DNA of 28,079 nucleotides from Spirochaetaceae bacterium (GCA_020024055.1 JAHHUI010000008.1:1-28079); one strand, 5' to 3'; positions 1-9,037 are shown, counted from the first letter of the stretch. Translations and numbers: made by a program. Notes: generated from the letters alone by a model not told the origin.

Positions 1-72
1 CATAAATTCTTAAATATGCCAGAAAAAAACAGCTTTTTATTCCTAAGAATATCCTTAAGGAGTAAAAGAATA

Positions 73-419
73 ATGAAAAACAAATTTATAATAGTTTTTA
101 GTTTATTCTGTTTATTGGCAGCCTGTTCCGTACCCAAATCAGACAGTTCCCTTAAAAATTCTGTTACGGAATTGAAAGTACAACATGGAAAGGACAAGAA
201 AGTGGTAAAACTTTTGAACTTTTATTCTGTCCTGATGACAGCATTTTGAAAGCGGCAGTACAAGTAACACCTAATTATGATCGTAGCGATTTCTTAGTAC
301 AGAATATTTTAGGAACAACTGTGGTATTAAGTGGTGCAGTCGGTGCAGAAAGTGATAAAGTTATCATGAATTTGACAGGGCCAAATATGGCAACAGCCAC
401 GTTTACTCTTACTCTTTAA
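73..419 (+). pseudogene. Lipoprotein gene, frameshifted
   Basis: An AAGGAG ribosome-binding site at 56-61 precedes the ATG at 73. The first part encodes a lipoprotein signal peptide with lipobox LLAAC and then a Ser/Lys-rich stretch. This frame stops at 247-249. The -1 frame is open from 156 to a stop at 417-419 and encodes a credible beta-rich domain: ESGKTFELLF, a Cys, then LVQNILGTTVVLSG and a Thr-rich end at TFTLTL. Restoring one A near 182-183 (CAACATGG to CAAACATGG) would join the frames as VQTWKGQE and give a protein of about 115 residues. The gene is therefore a recent pseudogene, a phase-off allele or a sequencing error. I see no canonical slippery heptamer for programmed frameshifting. 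The domain family is not recognised; the only functional clue is the predicted lipid anchor. Confidence 0.6.
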
Positions 420-516
420 AATAATAAGCCAACAAAAGACGGCCAGTCTCAGCAGACATTTCACAATGTTCAATTAACAAAGCAGTAGAAGTAAATACTT
501 TATAAAATCAGCCTGC

Positions 517-548
517 GTGTTAGGTAAAATAATTTTATAACCCAACAC
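517..548 (+). repeat. Imperfect inverted repeat
   Basis: GTGTTAGG pairs with CCCAACAC with one mismatch. Inside them a second stem, TAAAA with TTTTA, surrounds a TAA loop. It lies directly upstream of the terminator hairpin and may be a 3' end stabiliser of the lipoprotein transcript. The function is unproven. Confidence 0.35.
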
Positions 549-559
549 AAATGCCCGGC

Positions 560-600
560 TGCTTGATTTTACTTTCTTAAAGCAAAATCAAGCATTTTTT
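560..600 (+). terminator. Rho-independent terminator
   Basis: A perfect 11-bp stem (TGCTTGATTTT at 560-570 with AAAATCAAGCA at 584-594) is followed by six T (595-600). It would end the lipoprotein transcript and insulate gyrA. Confidence 0.85.
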
Positions 601-646
601 CATCAGGTACAGAAATGAGAAAAATCATTTAATCTCAGGTAACAAC

Positions 647-675
647 TTGAAAAAAGCTGAAAAAAAATCTATAAT
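647..675 (+). promoter_or_regulatory. gyrA promoter, likely leaderless
   Basis: TTGAAA (647-652), a 17-bp spacer and a perfect TATAAT (670-675). The expected transcription start (about 681-684) falls on the gyrA start codon at 685. No Shine-Dalgarno sequence lies between them. Confidence 0.75.
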
Positions 676-684
676 GTTGTTTTG

Positions 685-3207
685 ATGGAAAATGAAAAAA
701 TTATCCCCATACCCATTGAAGACGAGCTGAAGACTTCATATCTGAATTATGCGATGTCTGTCATTGTGGCGCGTGCATTGCCCGATGTGCGCGATGGCTT
801 GAAGCCTGTACATCGGCGTATCTTATATGTATTAAGCGACATGCGTCTGGACTTTTCGGCAAAGACAAAAAAATGCGCGCAGATTGTTGGCGAAGTGATG
901 GGTAAATACCATCCCCACGGGGATGCTGCCATATACGACACCTTAGTGCGCATGGCGCAAAGTTTCAGTCTGCGCTATCCTTTGGTGCATGGGCAGGGTA
1001 ATTTTGGAACCATAGAAGGCGACCCCCCAGCGGCCTATCGTTACACCGAAGCAAAAATGGCCAAAATCTCTGAGACTATGCTCAGAGACATGAAAAAAGA
1101 AACTGTGAACTTTGTGCCCACTTATGACGGCACATTGGAAGAACCCACTGTATTGCCGGCGGCTATTCCCAATTTACTGGTGAATGGCTCTTCGGGTATT
1201 GCTGTGGGTATGGCCACAAATATGGCCCCGCATAATTTAACAGAGATTTGCCAGGCAATGATTGCTGCATTGGATAATCCTGAGATCACCATTGAAGAAT
1301 TGCTTCAATATGTGAAAGGCCCGGACTTTCCCACTGCCGCCATCATTCACGGGCGGCGCGGCTATCGCCAGGCGGCCTTCACGGGGCGCGGGGCTGTGGT
1401 GATGCGCGCGCGCACGACGATCGAGCCTATGAGCGGCGATCGCGAATGTATTGTGATCACCGAGCTGCCCTATATGACCAATATGAAAAGCCTGTTGGTG
1501 CATATCGCCGAATTGGTGAAAGAGAAAAAGATCGAGGCGATTTCTGATATTCGCAATGAATCGACCAAGCAGGTGCGCATTGTCATCGAGCTCAAGCGAG
1601 GCAGTCAGGCGCTTGTGGTGCTGAATCAGCTGTATCAGCACACAGCTTTACAGAGCAATTTCAATATTAATAATCTGGCCCTGGTGAATGGGCAGCCCAA
1701 AGTCTTGAATCTGCGTGAACTCATCACGTTGTTCATTGCGCATCGCCGGGAAGTGATCGAGCGGCGCAGCCGATATGACCTGAAAAAATTGCGTGAACGC
1801 GAACATATCCTTTTGGGCCTGAAAATTGCCATTGAAAATATTGACGCGGTGATTGAACTGATTAAAACCAGCCCAAATGCCGCCACGGCGAAAGAGCGCC
1901 TGATGGAGCGCTATGCGCTGACGGAGATTCAAGCTCAGGCTATTTTGGATATGCGCCTGCAAAGACTGACCAATCTTGAGACGCAGAAAATCCTGGATGA
2001 ACTGGCAGAGATTATGAAGCAAATTGCCTATCTGGAAGATCTCTTGGCCAATGCGTATAAGATCTATGGCGTGATCCGTGAAGAGACTACAGCCATTATG
2101 CAGCAATATGGCGATGGGCGCCGCACGGAAATTGACCCCAAGGAAATTGACGGCATCACCACAGAAGACCTGATTGAACGCGAGGATATGGTGGTGCTGA
2201 TTTCCAAAAAAGGCTTTGTCAAGCGTGTGCCATTATGCGAATATCGCGAGCAGGGCCGCGGGGGCAAAGGCTCGCTGTCGGTGCGATTGGGCGATGATGA
2301 TATTGTCCGGCATATTTTCACCGGATCCACCCATGATGTGCTGTTCTTTGTCACCACGCATGGCAAGGGCTATTGGCTCAAGCTGTATCAGCTTCCTGAG
2401 GCAAATAAAGCCAGCAAGGGTCGCCATCTTCATAATTTATTCGAATTTGATGAGGGCGAAGAAGTCACCGCCATGGTGTGTTTTGATGAATTTAAAGAAG
2501 ATCATTATCTCTTTATGTGCACGCATAAGGGTGTAGTGAAACGTGTGAACCTTTCGGCTTTCCGCAATGCGAAAACGCGTGGTATTGTGGCGATCGAGCT
2601 GGATGAAGGCGACAAGCTGACGCATGTGGAAGTGACAGACGGCGGGCGCGATATCATTCTGGCCAGCCATATGGGCAAGGCTCTGAAATTCAATGAAGAT
2701 ACCATCCGCGTGCTTGGACGTGTCTCGCGCGGTGTGCGCGGTTTGCGTCTGGCCGGCGATGATTATATTGTGGGCCTGTGTGTGGGCGGCGAGGGCAAAA
2801 CTCTCTTCGTGCTTTCGGAAAATGGCTATGGCAAGCGCACAGAATTCTCTGGCTTCACGCCGCATGCGCGCGGCACCGGGGGCCAAAAAGTGGCTAATAC
2901 AACTGGGAAATTTGGCAAGCTGCTCACGGCATCCAGCTGCGATCCAGACAGTAGCGTGCTGGTGATCACAGCCATGAGCAAAACTATTAAAATTGCGCTG
3001 GCGAATATCCCCGTATTGGGCCGCAATGCCGGGGGTGTGCGCATTGTGCAGATTGACAAAGACGATTCAGTGGCGGGCATGTCGGTGGCTTCGCAGAGTA
3101 TGGAATTTACCGACACAGATCAAGATATGAGCAATCATAAATATGATCAAGGCGAACTGTTTGCCGAGGAAACTGATTCTGCCGCCGATACTCCCGATGA
3201 GACATAA
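685..3207 (+). CDS. gyrA: DNA gyrase subunit A
   Basis: GyrA is the DNA-breaking and rejoining subunit of the A2B2 gyrase, which introduces negative supercoils using ATP. The 840-residue protein has the expected length. The N-terminal topoisomerase core includes the catalytic tyrosine in AAYRYTEA (Tyr120). A long coiled-coil region follows, then the C-terminal beta-pinwheel. The GyrA box reads QGRGGKG (residues 523-529), which separates it from ParC. In the quinolone pocket the motif is HPHGDAAIYD, so the residue equivalent to E. coli Ser83 is Ala81, while the Asp87 equivalent (Asp85) is kept. The ATG at 685 is chosen; a TTG at 682 is in frame directly before it. gyrB is not in the window. 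murJ follows after 8 bp and is probably cotranscribed. Confidence 0.97.
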   Translation: MENEKIIPIPIEDELKTSYLNYAMSVIVARALPDVRDGLKPVHRRILYVLSDMRLDFSAKTKKCAQIVGEVMGKYHPHGDAAIYDTLVRMAQSFSLRYPLVHGQGNFGTIEGDPPAAYRYTEAKMAKISETMLRDMKKETVNFVPTYDGTLEEPTVLPAAIPNLLVNGSSGIAVGMATNMAPHNLTEICQAMIAALDNPEITIEELLQYVKGPDFPTAAIIHGRRGYRQAAFTGRGAVVMRARTTIEPMSGDRECIVITELPYMTNMKSLLVHIAELVKEKKIEAISDIRNESTKQVRIVIELKRGSQALVVLNQLYQHTALQSNFNINNLALVNGQPKVLNLRELITLFIAHRREVIERRSRYDLKKLREREHILLGLKIAIENIDAVIELIKTSPNAATAKERLMERYALTEIQAQAILDMRLQRLTNLETQKILDELAEIMKQIAYLEDLLANAYKIYGVIREETTAIMQQYGDGRRTEIDPKEIDGITTEDLIEREDMVVLISKKGFVKRVPLCEYREQGRGGKGSLSVRLGDDDIVRHIFTGSTHDVLFFVTTHGKGYWLKLYQLPEANKASKGRHLHNLFEFDEGEEVTAMVCFDEFKEDHYLFMCTHKGVVKRVNLSAFRNAKTRGIVAIELDEGDKLTHVEVTDGGRDIILASHMGKALKFNEDTIRVLGRVSRGVRGLRLAGDDYIVGLCVGGEGKTLFVLSENGYGKRTEFSGFTPHARGTGGQKVANTTGKFGKLLTASSCDPDSSVLVITAMSKTIKIALANIPVLGRNAGGVRIVQIDKDDSVAGMSVASQSMEFTDTDQDMSNHKYDQGELFAEETDSAADTPDET

Positions 3208-3215
3208 GGCGGCGC

Positions 3216-4781
3216 ATGGTAAAAAATTCAGTGCAAGAGCACACTAAGCATCAGCGCAGTTTTTCGTCATTGATTGTGATGGCCTGTACACTGGCCACGC
3301 GTGTTCTGGGTTTCTTGAAATTCGTTGTCATCAGTGCCATATTTGGCGGCCAGGGCGGCGCAGATATCCTGAATGCCGTGCTGTCTATTCCCAACAATCT
3401 GCGCAAGCTGATGGCCGAGGGGGCGCTTTCCACAGCCTTTATTCCCTCGCTCAGCGGCAAATTGGTGCAAAAAGACCAGATGGGCGCCCAGCGCCTGGCC
3501 AGCCGCATCATGGGCCTGCAATGGCTGATTTTGCTGCCTTTGGTCATTCTCATCATGATTTTCCATAAAGAAGCAATACGCATTTTTGTGCATTTCGACA
3601 GCGAGGAAGAAATGCGCCTGGCTGGTGATTTATTGTATTGGGTGGCGCCGTATATTCTCATTGTCTCACTCAGTGCGGTGCTGATGGCTGTGTTGAACAG
3701 CCACAATCGTTTTTTTGTCGCGGCGATCTGCCCGCTTTTATTTTCTTTGGCTATCATCTGCACCACATTGATGTTTCATCGCAGCATGGGTATTTTCAGC
3801 ATGGCATTGGGCGTGTTGATTGGCGGTGCAGCACAGCTTCTGCTTCAATATCCGGGCTATCGGCGTCTGGGCTATCGCCTGATGCCTTCTTTTTACTTGA
3901 ATGACCCTGATGTGCTGAGCGTGCTGAAGCGATGGGGGCCTATTCTGGCCACATCCAGCGTCTTTGCGGTGAATCAGCAGGTGGCTGTATTTCTGGCTTC
4001 CGACCTGGAGGCCGGATCGTCCACAGCTTTGGCCAATGCGGTGGTGTTTTTCCAGCTGCCTTTTGGCATTTTTTCTGCCAGTGTGAACACGGTGTATTAT
4101 CCGCAAATCAGCCGCTATGTGCATCAAGATGCGCATAAAAAGCTTCAGGAAAGCCTGACCAGCGGCTTGAGGCTTTTGATGGTGTCTTTATTACCTGCGG
4201 CATTCATTCTGAGCATTCTGGGCCATGAAATCATCAGTGTGGCCTTTATGCGCGGGGCTTTCCAGGCACGGCATGTGGACATGGCGGCGCAGATACTGCG
4301 CGGTTTTTGCTGGGGCATGTTTTTCACTGCGGGGTGCAATTTCATCCAGCGCTTCTTCTATGCCAAGGGCCGTATGCTGGCGCCTTTTCTCAGCGCATTT
4401 ATTGCATGCAGTCTGGATATTCTGCTCAGTCTCATTCTCATTCGCACGCCTCTTGGGGTGGCTGGCCTGGCCCATGCCAACAGTTTGGCCTTTTTTATCA
4501 GCTTCACCCTGCTCTTTCTCCTGATGCGTTTCAAATATAAAAATATCCGCATACGCCCTTTATTTATTGAAGGCCTCAAAGTTTTGCTCGTGCTCTTTGC
4601 CGCTTATGGCATCTATATATTTCTGCGTCAATTCTGGGGAAGCACGTGGTGGATGCAAGGGGGAAGCTGGAAAAATTTTGCGCGTTTATGCCGTTATGGC
4701 TTGGTTTTGTGCTTGGCAATTCTGTCTGGCTATAGACTCTTAGGTATCAAGATTTTAGATATTATACGCCGCAAAAGATAA
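3216..4781 (+). CDS. murJ: Lipid II flippase MurJ (MviN)
   Basis: MurJ is an inner-membrane flippase of the MOP superfamily that moves the peptidoglycan precursor lipid II to the periplasmic side. The 521-residue protein is hydrophobic throughout and fits the usual 14 membrane segments. The family signature is clear at the N-terminus: ATRVLGF (Arg29), GGADILNAV (Asp50) and NNLRKLMAEGALSTAFIP (Arg63). These charged residues correspond to the essential cavity residues of E. coli MurJ. The gene starts 8 bp after gyrA, with AAGGCGG as ribosome-binding site, so it probably shares the gyrA transcript. No terminator is visible after it; the next promoter begins 11 bp downstream. Confidence 0.96.
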   Translation: MVKNSVQEHTKHQRSFSSLIVMACTLATRVLGFLKFVVISAIFGGQGGADILNAVLSIPNNLRKLMAEGALSTAFIPSLSGKLVQKDQMGAQRLASRIMGLQWLILLPLVILIMIFHKEAIRIFVHFDSEEEMRLAGDLLYWVAPYILIVSLSAVLMAVLNSHNRFFVAAICPLLFSLAIICTTLMFHRSMGIFSMALGVLIGGAAQLLLQYPGYRRLGYRLMPSFYLNDPDVLSVLKRWGPILATSSVFAVNQQVAVFLASDLEAGSSTALANAVVFFQLPFGIFSASVNTVYYPQISRYVHQDAHKKLQESLTSGLRLLMVSLLPAAFILSILGHEIISVAFMRGAFQARHVDMAAQILRGFCWGMFFTAGCNFIQRFFYAKGRMLAPFLSAFIACSLDILLSLILIRTPLGVAGLAHANSLAFFISFTLLFLLMRFKYKNIRIRPLFIEGLKVLLVLFAAYGIYIFLRQFWGSTWWMQGGSWKNFARLCRYGLVLCLAILSGYRLLGIKILDIIRRKR

Positions 4782-4792
4782 ATTTCTGTGAC

Positions 4793-4821
4793 TTGACGGC
4801 GAAGGTGCTGTGCGATAAAAT
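4793..4821 (+). promoter_or_regulatory. Promoter of mutarotase operon
   Basis: TTGACG (4793-4798), a 17-bp spacer and TAAAAT (4816-4821). A strong ribosome-binding site, AAGGAGAGG (4828-4836), follows before the ATG at 4843. Confidence 0.75.
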
Positions 4822-4842
4822 GTTAATAAGGAGAGGATTTTT

Positions 4843-5703
4843 ATGTCGCACAACAGCCCCTGGCCCGCTGATTGGCCATGCACTACATTAAAAATTGCTG
4901 ATTCATCCTGCACAATTCTGCATTATGGCGCGCATATTGTCTCCTGCAAACTCAATGCTTCAGAAGATATTTTCTGGCTCAGCCCTCTCTCTGATTTCCA
5001 ATCAGGAAAGCCTATTAGAGGAGGCAATCCTCTATGCTGGCCCAATTTTGGCACAAACCCTAATTTTCCCGATTTGCCCAAGCATGGCATTGCGCGATTG
5101 CTCATGTGGGAAAAAATACATGAACAGCAAAACGCCACACGAGCTAAAGCGGTATTTTCTTTATCTGATACTGCCATGCAAAACTATCAAATTCCCCAGG
5201 GAATCAATCTCAGGTTCACAGTGACCCTGAGTGCCGATACATTGAGCACAGATCTTGAAGTGTTTAATCAGGGCACTGCGGCTTTTGAATTCACAGAATC
5301 TCAGCATGCCTATTTCTCCATCAGCGACATTAATAATATCACCGTGAATGGCCTGCAGAACAGCAGCTATTTAGATCGCGCGGCAAACACCCAGGAAATA
5401 AATACAGAAAATGAATTTTGCATAAGAAAACCCTCTGATCTCATTTTCCTGCATCATCAGGGAGAAATCAGGATCGTTGATCCTGGAAAAAATCGCTGCA
5501 TCTGTGTGAATAAAAAAATGGCGGGGGGTGTTGTGGTGTGGAATCCTTATCAGGCCATGCCCCCTGAAGTGACAGATATGAGCGCGCAAGCTTTCCGCCA
5601 TTTTATCTGTGTGGAGCCCACCAATGCCCAGCAGACTGCCGTTACAGTGCCCAGTGGCAAAAGCAGCATGCTGAGCATGGAAATTAATGTGAAAGAAATA
5701 TAA
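4843..5703 (+). CDS. D-hexose-6-phosphate mutarotase (YeaD-like)
   Basis: The product is an aldose-1-epimerase superfamily protein of the YeaD / glucose-6-phosphate 1-epimerase group, which interconverts the alpha and beta anomers of hexose 6-phosphates in the cytoplasm. The length (286 residues) is typical. Visible group motifs are RGGNPLCWPNFG (residues 59-70), the KHGIARLLMW motif (His81), and the catalytic pair: His155 in ESQHAYF and Glu258 in CVEPTNA. The start is fixed by a strong ribosome-binding site. It heads a + strand group with the SIMPL lipoprotein (15-bp gap) and the HtrA-like protease, which have no obvious metabolic link to it. The exact sugar phosphate cannot be told from sequence. 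Confidence 0.88.
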   Translation: MSHNSPWPADWPCTTLKIADSSCTILHYGAHIVSCKLNASEDIFWLSPLSDFQSGKPIRGGNPLCWPNFGTNPNFPDLPKHGIARLLMWEKIHEQQNATRAKAVFSLSDTAMQNYQIPQGINLRFTVTLSADTLSTDLEVFNQGTAAFEFTESQHAYFSISDINNITVNGLQNSSYLDRAANTQEINTENEFCIRKPSDLIFLHHQGEIRIVDPGKNRCICVNKKMAGGVVVWNPYQAMPPEVTDMSAQAFRHFICVEPTNAQQTAVTVPSGKSSMLSMEINVKEI

Positions 5704-5718
5704 GTTCATTGAGGTTGA

Positions 5719-6465
5719 ATGATGATGAAAAGATTATTAATATCCGTTTTTTGTTTGGCTCTGGTCTCTTGTATGGGCAAAATCCCTAGACAGATCACCG
5801 TGGAAGGAACGCATGAAGAAGAAATCACACCCGATAAAGTGATTCTTGGCTTAGAGCTCTCTGAATATTGGCGCGAGGAATTGATCCCGGGCCTGGCATG
5901 GAATGACTATCGCAATAGAGGCCCGTCTCTGGATGATATTGAAAAAGACGCACGCAAAATGCTCTCGGATGCGGGCATGCCACCCGAGGCAATGACCATT
6001 GTAGACAGCGGAACCAAATATCGTAACAGCAGCGGACGCGATTTGCTGTTTTATCGCCGCTATAATATCAGCCTGTCTAATCTGTCCTTGATTCAGCCTT
6101 TGCTCTCCAGCCTGAAAGGCCCGGGGGTGGGTTATTTCCACCTGGAGCAGCTGACACATACAGACATTGAAGGCCTGAAAAATAAAGCAACCAAGCAGGC
6201 TTTGGACAATGCCTATGCCAAAGCAAAAGCTATTGTCACTGGGCATGCGGAAATTGGCCCCGTGCTGAATGTACAGGAAGGCAATATTCAGCTGAATCTG
6301 CCTGTGGTCAGCACCCTGCTGCGCAGCGCACCAGCTCCTGCTGCGGCCCCCATGGCCTTGACCTATCAGGCCGCGCCGGTCAATGAGCCAAGCACCGATG
6401 AACAAATTGCTTATAACAAAATTAAAATTTTTTCCAGTGTACAGGCCACATTCAAGCTGAAATAA
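5719..6465 (+). CDS. SIMPL-domain (DUF541) lipoprotein
   Basis: A 248-residue protein with a lipoprotein signal peptide: MMMKRLLISVFCLALVSC with the acylated Cys18. The mature part begins with ITVEGTHEEEITPDKVILGLELSE, the typical opening of SIMPL/DUF541 domains, which often sit in the envelope and were named from a mouse signalling protein. The rest fits the family: a YRRYNISLSN strand and the helix ALDNAYAKAKAIVTG before the GPVLNVQEG strand. A Pro/Ala-rich stretch near residues 207-220 precedes the last strand. GAGG four bases before the ATG is the ribosome-binding site. It is followed after 1 bp by the HtrA-like protease gene, so the two are probably translated together. Family function is poorly defined. 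Confidence 0.82.
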   Translation: MMMKRLLISVFCLALVSCMGKIPRQITVEGTHEEEITPDKVILGLELSEYWREELIPGLAWNDYRNRGPSLDDIEKDARKMLSDAGMPPEAMTIVDSGTKYRNSSGRDLLFYRRYNISLSNLSLIQPLLSSLKGPGVGYFHLEQLTHTDIEGLKNKATKQALDNAYAKAKAIVTGHAEIGPVLNVQEGNIQLNLPVVSTLLRSAPAPAAAPMALTYQAAPVNEPSTDEQIAYNKIKIFSSVQATFKLK

Positions 6466-6466
6466 G

Positions 6467-7702
6467 ATGTATGCCACAGTGACTATGGAAAAATTCATCC
6501 GCTGGTCGATCATCAGTCTGTTTTTATTGATTGCGGTCTTGGTGGGCGTGGGCATTGACTCTCGCCTGCCTGCCCCAATAGCAAGAATATCAGACCTCCA
6601 CGCATCTATACCCGTCAACACTGATGGTCAAGCATCTTCAGAGAACTTTAACTTTTCCCCTGGCAATGCCTATAAAGCCGAGCCTGTCAGCTATGATGCC
6701 GAAGAGAAAACCAATATCTCTGTCTATGACAATACCAATCGCGCCGTGGTGAATATTTCCACCGAAGTGATCGCTTACGACTGGTTTTTTGATGCCGTGC
6801 CGCGCCAGAAAGGCAGCGGATCGGGCTCCATCATTGATGAGAAAGGCTATATCCTGACAAATTATCATGTTATCCGCGACGCCAATCGTGTCATTGTGCG
6901 CCTGTATAATGACAAAGAATATGAAGGCAAAGTGGTGGGCATCGATGCAGAGAACGATTTGGCCTTGGTCTATTTCGACCCCCAAGGTGAAAAGCTGCCC
7001 ACTATCTCCCTGGGCGACAGCAGCAGCCTGAAGGTGGGCCAGAAAGTGCTGGCCATTGGCAATCCCTTTGCTTTCGAGCGTACATTGACCACAGGCACCA
7101 TCAGCGGCCTGGGCCGGCCCATTCGCAATGAAAACGGACTGATCATGCAGAATATGATTCAGACTGATGCCGCCATTAATCCAGGCAATTCCGGCGGGCC
7201 TCTGTTAAACACAAAAGGCCAGATGATTGGCGTGAATACTATGATTTATTCGCCTTCGGGCGGCTCTGTGGGTATTGGGTTTGCCGTGCCTATTGATACA
7301 GCCAAGCGTGTGCTGCCCGATCTGAAAAAATATGGCTATGTACGGCGCGGCGAGATTGATGCCGACCTGGTATCGCTGTTTCCGGCCTTGGTGCGCTATG
7401 CCAATTTGCCCATACGCAGCGGGCTCTTGGTCTCCAGCGTGAAGCGCGGAGGCGAAGCCGACAAGGCAGGCCTGTGCGGCGGCACAAGAGACAATGCTTT
7501 GCGTATTTCCAATCATATCATTTATCTGGGCGGGGATATTATCATAGAAATCAATAAACATCCTATTGCCAATGCAGGCGACTATTATGCCGCTATGGAG
7601 CACAGCCGCCCCGGGGAAAACGTGGAGCTGACCATTATTCGCGGCATGCAGAAACTGACCCTGACCACAAAATTAATACAGCGGCAGAGGCCTGCACGCT
7701 AA
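6467..7702 (+). CDS. HtrA/DegP-like serine protease with PDZ domain
   Basis: An S1C-family trypsin-like protease of the envelope, expected to degrade misfolded exported proteins. The first 34 residues hold a membrane anchor or uncleaved signal (LFLLIAVLVGVGI). The protease domain spans about residues 80-285 with a complete triad: His134 (LTNYHVI), Asp164 (ENDLALV) and Ser242 (NPGNSGGPL). One PDZ domain follows (about 300-405, with IIIEINKHPIANAGDYY). This one-PDZ layout resembles DegS or HhoA rather than DegP. The ATG at 6467 lies one base after the SIMPL stop codon; an ATG at 6485 is an alternative, with the same anchor kept. The gene is convergent with the CCA-adding enzyme gene, with only 3 bp between stop codons and no visible terminator. 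Confidence 0.92.
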   Translation: MYATVTMEKFIRWSIISLFLLIAVLVGVGIDSRLPAPIARISDLHASIPVNTDGQASSENFNFSPGNAYKAEPVSYDAEEKTNISVYDNTNRAVVNISTEVIAYDWFFDAVPRQKGSGSGSIIDEKGYILTNYHVIRDANRVIVRLYNDKEYEGKVVGIDAENDLALVYFDPQGEKLPTISLGDSSSLKVGQKVLAIGNPFAFERTLTTGTISGLGRPIRNENGLIMQNMIQTDAAINPGNSGGPLLNTKGQMIGVNTMIYSPSGGSVGIGFAVPIDTAKRVLPDLKKYGYVRRGEIDADLVSLFPALVRYANLPIRSGLLVSSVKRGGEADKAGLCGGTRDNALRISNHIIYLGGDIIIEINKHPIANAGDYYAAMEHSRPGENVELTIIRGMQKLTLTTKLIQRQRPAR

Positions 7703-7705
7703 GTT

Positions 7706-9037
7706 CTATTTCAGCAGATTTTGGGCAATATCCAGCAAGGCTGCCTCATTATTCAAAGAGGGATCCTCTAAAACTCTTTCCAGCAGCATATTCAAAATCT
7801 GGCCCACCACGCGCCCTTCACGCAGATTCAGGCTGTCCATCAGTTTTTCACCGTCTATGACCAAATCGCGTATACTCAATGCCACGCCCGGCTGGCGCAG
7901 CAAATTGCTGATGCGCCGATGGGCTGCGCGCACAATATTCGCTTTTGTCTCATCCAGGCATGAGACAGCCTGCCACAAAACAAAAAGTCGATCTAAATCA
8001 TTAATACCCACATCACGCACAAAAACACGCACACGCGCATCATCCCATTCGCCAATGCCATAAGGGAAAGACGACCAGCGCACCAAATGTGCCACGGCTT
8101 TTAAAGTCTTATTGGAAAAACGATAGCGCCGCCCGACGGCCAGGCATTGAGCTACGCGTGTTTCATGGCTGTGATCGGAAGGATTCCAAGCAGAAGACAA
8201 TGACATAAAATATTTTACGTCTAACGCAAAAATTACCGCTATACGCAGCTCTAAATCGGCTGGGTCGATTCTGCGCAGTACTTCTCCTAAAAACCTTAAA
8301 AAAGAGATTTCCTGCTTGCGAGAGATGAATAAATATGATTGATCAAATTCAGGCACCAGTTTCGACAGCAGCCCCGTGGCCCGCACCAAAAGCAAAGCAC
8401 GCAATGCCAGGGGGCCCTGAATCAAACGAAAGAACTCTGAAATAATACGCTCTTTGCTGACCATACAGGTAATTCTGACACTTTTGCAAATAGCCTGATA
8501 GGTTTCTTTTTCAATGGAAAAACCCAGCTGAGAAACAAATCGTATCGCTCTTAAAGGCCTCAGGCCATCTTCCTGGAAACGCTGCAAAGGACTGCCAATC
8601 GCGCGGATGATTTTATTGTTAATATCCTCAATGCCTTTATTGGGGTCTAAAAAAGTCTTGGTTCCCAATTCATAGGCCACAGAATTCATGGTGAAATCAC
8701 GGCGCTTAAGGTCCTCAAGAATGCCCGAAACAAAACGAATTTGATCTGGGCGACGGCCGTCGCTGTATTTGCCATCCAGGCGATACGTTGTCACTTCAAA
8801 ACGCTCGCCGCGCACAAAGACTGTGACAGTGCCATGCTTGATCCCGGTGGGAATCACACGACGAAACAGAGCAATCACTTCCTCCGGCCTTGCATCGGTG
8901 GCAATATCAAAATCAGAAGAATCAAGGTCACCACATAAAAAATTACGCACGGCTCCGCCAACCAAATAGCACTCATATCCAGCCTGTGTCAATGTTGAGT
9001 ACACCTTATTCAGTCCATATGTTGCTTCTTTAAACAT
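7706..9037 (-). CDS. CCA tRNA nucleotidyltransferase / poly(A) polymerase family
   Basis: A class II nucleotidyltransferase that adds CCA, or part of it, to tRNA 3' ends; the same family includes bacterial poly(A) polymerase. The 443-residue protein opens with the catalytic palm: YLVGGAVRN (Gly27-Gly28), then SDFDIATDA with metal-binding Asp42 and Asp44. KRRDFTMNSVAYE (Arg113, Asp114) and the RNA-side motif EDGLRPLRAIRF follow. No C-terminal HD phosphohydrolase motif is visible. Sequence alone does not separate CCA-adding, A-adding, CC-adding and poly(A) enzymes, so no gene symbol is given. The ribosome-binding site is GAGG, 8 bases before the ATG. The gene is divergent from the PrsW-like gene. 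Confidence 0.9.
   Translation of the reverse strand: MFKEATYGLNKVYSTLTQAGYECYLVGGAVRNFLCGDLDSSDFDIATDARPEEVIALFRRVIPTGIKHGTVTVFVRGERFEVTTYRLDGKYSDGRRPDQIRFVSGILEDLKRRDFTMNSVAYELGTKTFLDPNKGIEDINNKIIRAIGSPLQRFQEDGLRPLRAIRFVSQLGFSIEKETYQAICKSVRITCMVSKERIISEFFRLIQGPLALRALLLVRATGLLSKLVPEFDQSYLFISRKQEISFLRFLGEVLRRIDPADLELRIAVIFALDVKYFMSLSSAWNPSDHSHETRVAQCLAVGRRYRFSNKTLKAVAHLVRWSSFPYGIGEWDDARVRVFVRDVGINDLDRLFVLWQAVSCLDETKANIVRAAHRRISNLLRQPGVALSIRDLVIDGEKLMDSLNLREGRVVGQILNMLLERVLEDPSLNNEAALLDIAQNLLK

Larger units (their letters stand above)
420..646. other. Intergenic region before gyrA
   Basis: This stretch holds no convincing gene. It contains a long AT-rich imperfect inverted repeat (517-548), an intrinsic terminator (560-600) and, at its right end, the gyrA promoter. 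The part from 420 to 516 shows nothing I can name. Confidence 0.6.

Noticed and set aside
170..205. Programmed -1 frameshift in the lipoprotein gene
   Set aside because: No X XXY YYZ slippery heptamer in the correct frame and no downstream pseudoknot could be seen; a simple deletion explains it better.
1237..2886. Several minus-strand open frames of 100-152 codons inside gyrA
   Set aside because: They mirror gyrA codon structure, have His/Arg/Gln-rich compositions typical of antisense frames, and overlap the whole conserved gyrase.
5851..6621. A 256-codon open frame on the minus strand opposite the SIMPL and protease genes
   Set aside because: It lies antisense to two genes with clear domain matches, has no ribosome-binding site and shows no recognisable motif.
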